Source: Bacteroidetes bacterium UBA4408
GTDB taxonomy: Bacteria; Bacteroidota; Bacteroidia; UBA4408
Assembly: GCA_002389785.1 (NCBI GenBank)
Contig: DGQS01000239.1
Coordinates: forward strand, 1-21,228
DNA: 21,228 bases
Direction of reading: 5' to 3'
A program made the translations under genes and the position numbers. Below the pieces are notes generated by a model. That model was not told the origin of the DNA and searched no databases. It was given only the letters and a program-made list of their open reading frames with translations. Positions 15,092-21,228 of this stretch are shown here, piece by piece. Position 1 is the first letter of the stretch; every line of letters begins with the position of its first letter.

Positions 15092-15301
15092 TTAGTGAGC
15101 AGCAGAATCAGCTGGCGCAGCAGCAGAATCTGCAGGAACAGCTTCAGCAGCAGCAGCCTCAGCAGCTTTCATTACTGAATCAGCAGCAGCGGCAGCAGCT
15201 AAAGAATCAGCTTCAGCTTTAGCTTTGTCAGCAGCACCGCCACCACAAGAAGCTAATACAACTACAGTTGCAGCTAAAAGAAGTAAAGAGATTTTTTTCA
15301 T
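15092..15301 (-). CDS. small Ala/Asp/Ser-rich lipoprotein
   Basis: A 69-residue protein. A clear type II signal peptide (MKKISLLLLAATVVVLASC) places the lipidated Cys at residue 19. The mature 51 residues are almost only Ala, Asp, Glu, Ser, Lys, Gly and Pro, with ADS repeated about six times, no aromatic residue and a final His. The composition predicts an extended or helical acidic tether, not a folded domain. The coding strand is rich in GCA/GCT (CAGCAG on the plus strand), a slippage-prone tract. The good lipobox, terminator and promoter-like TACTTTTA upstream argue for a real gene in spite of its low complexity. The function is unknown; small lipoproteins of this style occur in other Bacteroidota. 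Confidence 0.75.
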   Translation of the reverse strand: MKKISLLLLAATVVVLASCGGGAADKAKAEADSLAAAAAADSVMKAAEAAAAEAVPADSAAAPADSAAH

Positions 15302-15331
15302 TTGGTTAAGTTTATTTTGTTTATAATGGCG

Positions 15332-15339
15332 TAAAAGTA
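15332..15339 (-). promoter_or_regulatory. possible -7 box of the small lipoprotein gene
   Basis: On the minus strand this reads TACTTTTA, one base off TAnnTTTG, 30 bases before the ATG at 15301. The 156-base gap 15302-15457 separates divergent genes and otherwise shows only AT-rich sequence. Confidence 0.3.
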
Positions 15340-15405
15340 AGGCAATTATAAAATGGTAATAACTTATTTATAATTATTTAGTAACAACTATTTGTGAATA
15401 ATTCC

Positions 15406-15413
15406 TACTTTTG
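15406..15413 (+). promoter_or_regulatory. -7 box (TACTTTTG) of the superoxide dismutase gene
   Basis: An exact TAnnTTTG match, 44 bases before the sod ATG. The ATG itself is preceded by an A-rich tract without a Shine-Dalgarno motif, as is usual in this phylum. No OxyR- or Fur-like palindrome was recognised. Confidence 0.4.
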
Positions 15414-15457
15414 AAGCTCATATAAAATATATCTTTCACTAAAAAAATATAACAATT

Positions 15458-16063
15458 ATGGCCTTTGAACTTCCCAAATTACCTTATTCATATGATGCAT
15501 TGGAACCGCATATTGATGCTCGAACCATGGAAATACATCATACTAAACACCACAATGCTTATGTTACCAATTTAAACGCTGCACTGGCTGGTACAGATGG
15601 AGAAAAATTATCACTCGAGCAATTATGTGCCAGCATTTCTAAATTTCCTATGCCGGTGCGTAACAATGGTGGTGGACATTTTAATCACAGTTTATTTTGG
15701 ACTATTTTATCACCAACCGGTGGTGGCGCTCCAGATGGAGATTTAGCAAATGCAATTAATACTGCGTTTGGATCTTTTGAAAAGCTTAAAGAAGAATTCA
15801 ATAAGGCTGCAACTACTCGCTTTGGCAGTGGTTGGGCATGGTTGATTGTGCATGACGGAAAATTGGTTGTTACTTCCACTCCCAATCAAGATAATACTTT
15901 GATGGACATTACCGAGGTAAAAGGAACTCCGATTTTAGCCTTGGATGTGTGGGAGCATGCTTATTATTTGCATTATCAAAACCGACGTCCCGATTATATT
16001 GCAGCATTTTGGAATGTAATAAATTGGACCGAAGTTGCCCGTAGATTTGCAGCAGCAAGATAA
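15458..16063 (+). CDS. superoxide dismutase, Fe/Mn family (Mn-type or cambialistic signature)
   Basis: This enzyme converts superoxide to oxygen and hydrogen peroxide. The metal ligands are H27 (MEIHHTKHH), H77 ([11 protein letters not shown]), D163 and H167 (DVWEHAYY), all in family positions. The second-shell pattern [11 protein letters not shown] together with Q144 in TPNQDN is Mn-like; Fe-type enzymes usually place the Gln in the AxQVWNHTFYW segment. Many Bacteroidota enzymes of this type accept either metal, so specificity is uncertain. The 201 residues have no signal peptide, so it is cytoplasmic. A TM2-domain gene begins 12 bases after the stop and is probably co-transcribed. Confidence 0.95.
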   Translation: MAFELPKLPYSYDALEPHIDARTMEIHHTKHHNAYVTNLNAALAGTDGEKLSLEQLCASISKFPMPVRNNGGGHFNHSLFWTILSPTGGGAPDGDLANAINTAFGSFEKLKEEFNKAATTRFGSGWAWLIVHDGKLVVTSTPNQDNTLMDITEVKGTPILALDVWEHAYYLHYQNRRPDYIAAFWNVINWTEVARRFAAAR

Positions 16064-16075
16064 CTTGGGTAAACT

Positions 16076-16519
16076 ATGAAAATTAAGGTATCTCAGTTAC
16101 TTCTACTGTTATTGGGGTTTTCCTATTATTCAAAAGCAGCATCTTTATCTAATTTTGATAAGGATGCTGTTTTACTTTCAACTCCATCTGAACTTTTTAT
16201 TGTGTGCGATTTGGACTCTGCAGAAAGTGATAGTCCTTTAATTACTGAAACTATTCCAACCAAAGGATTGGCTACTAGATATCATGCAGCTTTTCAGGAA
16301 AACAAAAGATTGACTGCTGCAATGCTAACATTTGCGCTTGGAATGTTGGGTGTACATCGCTTGTATTTAGGAACCAAACCCTGGATTCCGGCAGTTTATT
16401 TATTTACCTGTGGAGGAGGATTTTTTGTTTTGCCTTTGATCGATTTTGGAGTAATCTTATTTAGTAAAGATATCAGCAAATTTGAGCACAACGATAGGGT
16501 ATTGATGTGGGTAAAATAG
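16076..16519 (+). CDS. TM2-domain membrane protein with N-terminal signal peptide
   Basis: A 147-residue protein. An N-terminal hydrophobic signal (about 1-22, ...YYSKAAS) is followed by a soluble linker of about 50 residues. Then comes the TM2 domain (about 81-135): NKRLTAAMLTFALGMLGVHRLYLG, a turn (TKPW), then a second hydrophobic segment ending PLIDFGVILF. The short charged turn between the two helices and the GxHRxYLG motif are typical of TM2. The family function is poorly known. It is tightly placed behind sod, and its stop lies 6 bases from the end of the convergent lptC gene, with no terminator visible between them. Confidence 0.85.
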   Translation: MKIKVSQLLLLLLGFSYYSKAASLSNFDKDAVLLSTPSELFIVCDLDSAESDSPLITETIPTKGLATRYHAAFQENKRLTAAMLTFALGMLGVHRLYLGTKPWIPAVYLFTCGGGFFVLPLIDFGVILFSKDISKFEHNDRVLMWVK

Positions 16520-16525
16520 CTCAAA

Positions 16526-17071
16526 TTATTGCTTCACACTGATGGTTCCTTTGATCTTTTTGAATTTATACCTACTAAAATCCTGATTCGATTCTAGTCC
16601 CTCTCCCATTATAATTTCATCCTTTGTAGTAATTTTTACAAATACATCCGAATAAATTAACTCCTTTTTTTCATCCCAAAACAAATGTTCAGTATTTAGT
16701 TTTTCACCTTTGTTATTTATCACTATAACATCGTTTTTGGCTTCCATCATATTGCTCTTTTCGTATCGTATTGCATAATTCGCCTTTAGACTCGACTCCA
16801 TTTTATTTTTATCGTTATAAAAAAAAACGGTTACACCTTTTGGAAATTCTACGTAGGCGTTTTCTCCATCAAAGTGGTCTAATTGAGGAGCACTTAATTT
16901 CATTTTGATACGTGCCGAATCACTGTAAACAATAAGTACATTTTTACCGGATTCGGAAGGAATATTTTTAGTTGCAGTGATTAGATTAATTTGATCAATA
17001 TCGGTTTCGCAAGCACTGAATAAAAATGTAAGGCAACAAAAAGAATATGCGAGGAGCGACTTATTTTTCAA
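16526..17071 (-). CDS. lptC: LPS export periplasmic protein LptC (lipoprotein form)
   Basis: LptC takes lipopolysaccharide from the LptBFG inner-membrane complex and hands it to the LptA bridge. The 181-residue protein starts with a signal peptide ending FLFSAC, so Cys21 is probably lipidated. A lipoprotein LptC is common in Bacteroidota, whereas E. coli LptC has a transmembrane anchor. The rest fits the beta-jelly-roll: SARIKMKLSAPQLDHFDG, YVEFPKGVTVFFYND, SLKANYAIRYEK, MMEAKNDVIVINNKGEKLNTEHLFWDEKKELIYSD (the 'V.V.N..GE.L.T..L.W' stretch is diagnostic) and a final EGLESNQDFSRYKFKKIKG. It lies 16 bases downstream of the outer-membrane protein gene in a coaX-led unit. Confidence 0.9.
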   Translation of the reverse strand: MKNKSLLAYSFCCLTFLFSACETDIDQINLITATKNIPSESGKNVLIVYSDSARIKMKLSAPQLDHFDGENAYVEFPKGVTVFFYNDKNKMESSLKANYAIRYEKSNMMEAKNDVIVINNKGEKLNTEHLFWDEKKELIYSDVFVKITTKDEIIMGEGLESNQDFSRYKFKKIKGTISVKQ

Positions 17072-17087
17072 ACTTTAAATTTTATTC

Positions 17088-18389
17088 TTAATCAAATTTA
17101 CGTTTTATAAACCATTTATCACTGAAGGATAGCCCAAGTGTGATGGCATAAAATTTTTCCTTAATTAAATTGTTTTCCAATGTTCCTCTATTTCCATACT
17201 GCAAAGCAATGTTGAGGGTTGATAAACTTTTAATGATAGGAAAACCAGCACCTATTGAGACAGATTGTTGAAGAAGTTGTGTTGAATTAATGCTTAAATA
17301 AGTTGATGCATAATTTACTCCGGCGCGGTATTGTACGTGTTGCCAAAATCCGCGACCATTTGCCGGATTAGGAATAAATTGGGCTCCAATAGAAATGGAT
17401 TGACTATTTTTTAAGTTATCGTTTGTATCAAAGGCTTTAAAATTTTTCCAATTCTGAGTTTTATAATCTATACCAAAAGCTATTTTATCTGAAAAGTTAA
17501 GTTGAATTCCAATTCCAAGCCTTGAAGGAAGCGTTACAGAGCCTTTTTGGTTGTCAAAATTGTTTACCGTATCCTTCGGGTATTCGATTCCATTTGATAA
17601 ATAATAGGTTTGTGCTAAACCTGAATGTTTTCCATTAATTTTTGTTGATGGAGATAATGTAAATCCAGACTGCAACAACCATTTTTTTGAAAGATGCGTT
17701 TTATATTGTAAACCATAATCAAAATAAAAATCACTCAAATTATAGATATTAATTTCACGTAAATTGTAATAATAATTACTTGTAGCTGTAGTAAAAATTG
17801 CTCTTCTTTCATAATTCATACTTCCAAATAAATACGCAACATTAAACCCGATTGAAAAGCCTTTCAGCCAGCTGCTATCAGGTTTCCCGGAAAATGGTTG
17901 TATACCACTTCCTAAGTAAATTCGGTTTAAACCTCCCGAGCCATTATATACATAGCTAATTTCTTCATTTTGAGCGGTAGTTGATACAGTACTCATTGCA
18001 TATCCAACACTGCTATAGGGCAACAATCCAAAGCTCATTCCCCATCCACGTTTTAAAGGAAAAGCAAGGGCAAGTGAAGTCATATTCCCGTTCCGTATTT
18101 TTTGTTTTAGTGTGTTACTGCTTTGTTCGGTTTGACTAATTTTGGCTCCTGTTTGAAAGGTGGTTAATTCAAACGATGAATAAGAGGCAGGGTTCGTATA
18201 ATTAATCCATGCCGAATATTGTAAAGCCTCATCAAGGCCTCCCATTGCTTGACTTTGTGCACTGTTGTTATCTATAATATCGCCTATTCCATAACGCGAA
18301 TACGGTGAATTAGTAAGTGTTTGAGCAAACGTTATAGTGTTTATTAAAATCACTATTAGTAGAAGCTTTAAAAAATTATCTGGTAACAT
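17088..18389 (-). CDS. outer-membrane beta-barrel protein encoded between coaX and lptC
   Basis: A 433-residue protein. A signal peptide of about 23 residues ends NTITFAQ. The mature N-terminus, TNSPYSRYGIGDI, is typical of a Bacteroidota-specific outer-membrane family whose genes often lie between coaX and lptC. The rest is made of alternating amphipathic strands with Tyr/Phe/Asn-rich turns (GWGMSFGLLPYSSVGYAMS, FDYGLQYKTHLSKKWLLQSGFTL, QFRAGVNYAS-like and NIALQYGNRGTLENN), consistent with a FadL/OmpP1-like barrel. It ends in aromatic and basic residues (LSFSDKWFIKRKFD). The start overlaps the coaX end by 14 bases, which implies coupled translation. No substrate can be assigned. Confidence 0.82.
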   Translation of the reverse strand: MLPDNFLKLLLIVILINTITFAQTLTNSPYSRYGIGDIIDNNSAQSQAMGGLDEALQYSAWINYTNPASYSSFELTTFQTGAKISQTEQSSNTLKQKIRNGNMTSLALAFPLKRGWGMSFGLLPYSSVGYAMSTVSTTAQNEEISYVYNGSGGLNRIYLGSGIQPFSGKPDSSWLKGFSIGFNVAYLFGSMNYERRAIFTTATSNYYYNLREINIYNLSDFYFDYGLQYKTHLSKKWLLQSGFTLSPSTKINGKHSGLAQTYYLSNGIEYPKDTVNNFDNQKGSVTLPSRLGIGIQLNFSDKIAFGIDYKTQNWKNFKAFDTNDNLKNSQSISIGAQFIPNPANGRGFWQHVQYRAGVNYASTYLSINSTQLLQQSVSIGAGFPIIKSLSTLNIALQYGNRGTLENNLIKEKFYAITLGLSFSDKWFIKRKFD

Positions 18390-19101
18390 TGTGAATAAGT
18401 ATAGAATTTAATCCCTCCAACACCAAATTAGGGCGCGCAAAGATGCTGTTTTTTAATCTTCCTGCAAAAAAGTCTGTATTGCCTCCACTAAGTATTATTT
18501 TCAATTCACCTACTTCTTGCCGATAAGCATTAATTACGGCATCGGTTTCGAGTATTGCATTGGTTAAAGCTCCGCTTAGCAACGACTCTTCTGTGTTTTT
18601 CCCAATCAGTTTGTCGAATGAAGCCGGTGCTTCTAGTTGTGGAAGTCTAGCTGTGAAATGGTGTAGGGCGTTTAAGCGCATTTGTAAACCCGGTGCAATG
18701 CTTCCTCCAACAAACTCGTTTTGCTTGTTTATAAAGTTGAATTTAATGCATGTGCCGGTATCTATATTAAGCACGTTTTGATTTTTGAAAATAGCATTTG
18801 CTCCAACTGCAGCTGCCAATCGATCACTTCCTAATGTACTACCGCTTTCATATAAATTTTTAATAGGAATAGGAGTTGTGCTGGTAAATGGTAAGCATAC
18901 GATGGATGAAAGAAACTGACCTAGCTCATCTATATTGGTGCTTACAGAACTGATAATGCAAGAAGAAATTCCGGCTGAAATAGTCTTTATTTCAGCCAGA
19001 AACTTTTCCTGATTTTCGTAAACAAAGAGCTGTGTTTGCTCAGTACCTCTAAAGATAGCAACTTTTATTCGAGTATTACCAAAATCAATAACTAAATTCA
19101 A
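18376..19101 (-). CDS. coaX: type III pantothenate kinase (CoaX)
   Basis: CoaX phosphorylates pantothenate in the first step of coenzyme A synthesis. It belongs to the ASKHA fold and differs from PanK types I and II. The 241 residues contain all family motifs: DFGNTR at 6-11 (phosphate 1), TLGSDRLAAAVGA with D93 as the expected catalytic base, NIDTGTCIKFNF at about 112-123, and GGSIAPGLQMR at 132-142. The C-terminal ILSGGNTDFF (about 205) completes the nucleotide site. The length and the monovalent-cation-type layout are normal. It is first in a unit with the overlapping outer-membrane protein gene and lptC. The GEVED cargo gene ends only 10 bases upstream, so its promoter must lie inside that gene or transcription reads through. 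Confidence 0.95.
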   Translation of the reverse strand: MNLVIDFGNTRIKVAIFRGTEQTQLFVYENQEKFLAEIKTISAGISSCIISSVSTNIDELGQFLSSIVCLPFTSTTPIPIKNLYESGSTLGSDRLAAAVGANAIFKNQNVLNIDTGTCIKFNFINKQNEFVGGSIAPGLQMRLNALHHFTARLPQLEAPASFDKLIGKNTEESLLSGALTNAILETDAVINAYRQEVGELKIILSGGNTDFFAGRLKNSIFARPNLVLEGLNSILIHNVTR

Positions 19102-19111
19102 AAACAGTTTT

Positions 19112-21228
19112 TTAATTAAGTATTACCTTTTTAGTAAGCACTTGCTTATCACTAATGAATTGAACAAAGTAAATTCCACGAGCCAAGTCGTTTACATTTA
19201 ATTTGTGTGAATAGCTTCCTTTGAATTTATCGTTGCTTTCGGTATAAATCACTCTTCCCTCAGGATTCATGAGTTTTATTTGCAAACTTTTTGCTTCTTC
19301 CGAATGGTATTCAAGGGTTACAAATCCCGATGCAGGGTTTGGATAAATGCGTACATTTTTATCGTTGCTCAGTTCCTTACCGGTTGAAATAGCTTCCACA
19401 ATGTTTACATAATAATCTTCAGTTTCACCGCTACCGTAATTGGTGCAGGCATCAGCACCTAAGTTTATGTTTCCGGCTTTACGTGAACGTACACGCATAC
19501 CGGTTGCGCCCAGTTGAGCGCTGGCAGGCAATACCAAAGGCACAGTGGTAGTTACAGCTGAATCAGTTGCCTGACTAACTTGTATCCATTCGTTGGCATC
19601 AAAAGTTCCGCTTTGGTCATAATCTAACCAAACAGAAATGTTACACGAACCCGAAGTTTTTACATACAAATCGAAGTAGTTTCCACGACCCAAATCTGCA
19701 GTTGTATTTCCGTTTATTGGATATTTTGAATAAGCAAATCCTGCATTGGCAGCGCAGCCTGTGTTGGCATTGTTAAAGGTAGTACCTCCAATGGCTAATG
19801 AATCAATAAAATAATCGGTGCTGCAGTTTCCGCTGATGCTTGAATTGCAATAATCACACTGTGTTACAGGCTTGTTCATTACCTTGGTAGCAACAGAGCT
19901 TTCCGTGGTTCCACCATTGCAGGTAACGTTGCAACGATACCATGAATTAAAGCTTTGCGAACCGCTGTAAATTTGAACGGTAGCACCTGCTATGTTGTTC
20001 CAGTTAATACTATCGAATGATTGTTGCCACTGAAAAGTAAAACCGGTATCGGGAGGCAAGCTATCAAGCGATAAAGTAAAGATATCCGAAGCACACACCA
20101 AATTTGAATTTGTTTTAGCAAACCCTGCAATGAAAGGAACTGTGCAAGAGTTAGGAGCTAAAATATTGATGAGGTAATCTTCAGTTTCACCCCAGGTATA
20201 GGTTCCGCAAGGTTGAGCAGCTGGATTGGCACCTTCTTTCAATACTACACGCATGGCAGTAACACCGGTTGCTGCCGTTAAAGGAATGGTTAAAGTTCCG
20301 CTAATGGTAGTATTTCCGGCCGATGTAGTACCACTCAAAACCGATTCGGTTGAAGGGTCAAAAGTTCCATCGTGGTCAAAATCAATAAAAATAGCTCCGC
20401 TGCACACGTAAAATCCATTCAAATTAATTTGTGTCATCGACATAGGATAGGTCAATGTTTGAATGTAGCTATAGGGAGGTAAATTGGTAAAGTCGGAGTA
20501 AGTATTTACAGAAGTTGGATTTTGAGTAGAAGGACTAGCCACCCCGTTATTCAACAAACCAAAAGTTACATTTCCAATATCGTCGTCGCCGGTGCTGGTA
20601 GCGCCACTGGTGCAGTAGCAGCTAAAGAATGAATTTAGTCCAACTAAAACAGGAGTAGAGTTAGATTGAATTCCGCTGCAGGTAACCACACAACGATAAT
20701 AAGTTGCTACTACTTGAGCATAGGAATATAAAATAGAAGTAGCTCCAATGATATCGGTCCAGGTAGTACCGTTGCTCGATTCTTGCCATTGATAAGTAAG
20801 TCCGGAAGCATTTGCACTACCGCTTAAGTTTAAATCAAAAGGTGCATTGGGACAAACTGACGGTGCCGAGCTAACAGCTGTACCAGCCACTGGGGGTGTA
20901 GCACAAGGTAGCGGAGTTTGAATGTCAACTATGTAATCTTCGGTTTCACCATTAAAATAAGTGCCACAAGGTGTTACGGTATTAAAAGTTCCTTCAACCA
21001 GCACTACACGCATACCGGTAAGTCCGTTTAATGCAGTAAGCGGAATGGTAATAACACCACTCACTACATTTCCCCCTTGGTTAGCAGTTGTTTGGTTTGA
21101 AAAAACTTCTTCGGTTGCCGGGTCATAAATACCGTTTTGATTGTAATCGATATACGCTTTTACATTGCAGGCATTAAAATTAAACTGGCTGATTTGCGTA
21201 ATTGAAATAGGATAATTAATACCCTGTA
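19112..21228 (-). CDS. T9SS-secreted GEVED/Ig-like repeat protein (N-terminus cut by window edge)
   Basis: The frame is open to the right edge, so the 5' end is missing; GTG 21064 is inside a module and is not a start. The 705 visible residues encode: the end of a GEVED module (21228 to about 20910, AYIDYNQNGIYDP ... GETEDYIVDI); an Ig-like module (from 20905); GEVED (from 20620, DDDIGNVTFG ... GETEDYLINI); an Ig-like module (from 20146); a second-type GEVED (19858 to about 19390, ISVWLDYDQSGTFDANEWIQV ... GSGETEDYYV); and a T9SS type A sorting domain (about 19390-19112, IYPNPASGFVTLEY ... RGIYFVQFI). No catalytic domain is seen in the visible part. It is related module by module to the two cargo genes 7-9 kb away, but lies on the opposite strand. 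It is probably a surface or released adhesin-like protein. Confidence 0.88.
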   Translation of the reverse strand, partial: QGINYPISITQISQFNFNACNVKAYIDYNQNGIYDPATEEVFSNQTTANQGGNVVSGVITIPLTALNGLTGMRVVLVEGTFNTVTPCGTYFNGETEDYIVDIQTPLPCATPPVAGTAVSSAPSVCPNAPFDLNLSGSANASGLTYQWQESSNGTTWTDIIGATSILYSYAQVVATYYRCVVTCSGIQSNSTPVLVGLNSFFSCYCTSGATSTGDDDIGNVTFGLLNNGVASPSTQNPTSVNTYSDFTNLPPYSYIQTLTYPMSMTQINLNGFYVCSGAIFIDFDHDGTFDPSTESVLSGTTSAGNTTISGTLTIPLTAATGVTAMRVVLKEGANPAAQPCGTYTWGETEDYLINILAPNSCTVPFIAGFAKTNSNLVCASDIFTLSLDSLPPDTGFTFQWQQSFDSINWNNIAGATVQIYSGSQSFNSWYRCNVTCNGGTTESSVATKVMNKPVTQCDYCNSSISGNCSTDYFIDSLAIGGTTFNNANTGCAANAGFAYSKYPINGNTTADLGRGNYFDLYVKTSGSCNISVWLDYDQSGTFDANEWIQVSQATDSAVTTTVPLVLPASAQLGATGMRVRSRKAGNINLGADACTNYGSGETEDYYVNIVEAISTGKELSNDKNVRIYPNPASGFVTLEYHSEEAKSLQIKLMNPEGRVIYTESNDKFKGSYSHKLNVNDLARGIYFVQFISDKQVLTKKVILN

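Noticed and set aside
15099..15240. CAG/GCA-rich tract considered as a CRISPR-like or triplet-repeat element
   Set aside because: The repeats are irregular, have no spacers, and are explained by Ala/Ser codons of the small lipoprotein.
21062..21064. GTG as the start of the right-edge T9SS cargo gene
   Set aside because: The frame continues upstream to the window edge with GEVED-type sequence (AYIDYNQNGIYDP), so this codon is internal.

Overview
The window looks like chromosomal DNA of an AT-rich member of the Bacteroidota. Four things point there. Three proteins end in, or are built like, type IX secretion (T9SS) cargo: a signal peptide, stacked extracellular modules and a C-terminal 'YPNP/NPNP ... 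GxYxL' sorting domain. LptC is a lipoprotein encoded next to coaX and an outer-membrane protein. Starts are A-rich with no Shine-Dalgarno motif. Several -7 boxes fit TAnnTTTG. No tRNA, rRNA, CRISPR array, insertion sequence or prophage was seen, and no gene-free stretch exceeds 300 bases.

Left part (1-3664): metabolism. On the minus strand, pabB (p-aminobenzoate branch of folate synthesis) is followed by tilS (tRNA-Ile lysidine synthase, running off the left edge). Divergent from them are folK (folate pterin kinase) and a deoxynucleoside kinase. So two folate genes face away from each other across a promoter region of about 110 bases.

Middle part (3865-12285): cell envelope and secretion. 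A lipoprotein with an unusual OmpA-like domain plus TPRs ends at a strong symmetric terminator. A small secreted carboxypeptidase-regulatory-like protein follows. Then come two tandem T9SS cargo genes. The first, 1374 residues, is the most interesting gene here. It carries three GEVED modules alternating with three Ig-like modules, a P-domain-like segment, a lysyl-oxidase-like domain, a PKD domain and a sorting domain. The lysyl-oxidase segment keeps the four-histidine copper motif and, by alignment from memory, both the Lys and the Tyr that form the lysyl-tyrosyl-quinone cofactor. The second cargo protein has a choice-of-anchor-J-like lectin/jelly-roll domain, one Ig-like module, one GEVED module and a sorting domain.

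Right part (12398-21228): a winged-helix plus nucleotidyltransferase-fold protein, a CtpA-type S41 protease, a tiny Ala/Asp/Ser-rich lipoprotein (minus strand), a Mn-type superoxide dismutase and a TM2-domain protein. They are followed by a minus-strand block read right to left: a third GEVED/T9SS cargo gene (cut by the right edge), coaX, an outer-membrane beta-barrel protein and lptC. The last three are tightly packed or overlapping and are probably co-transcribed.

The best candidate for something little described is the T9SS-exported lysyl oxidase. It would be an extracellular copper/quinone amine oxidase carried on an adhesin-like scaffold, possibly able to oxidise protein lysines or cross-link the surface or matrix proteins that share its modules.
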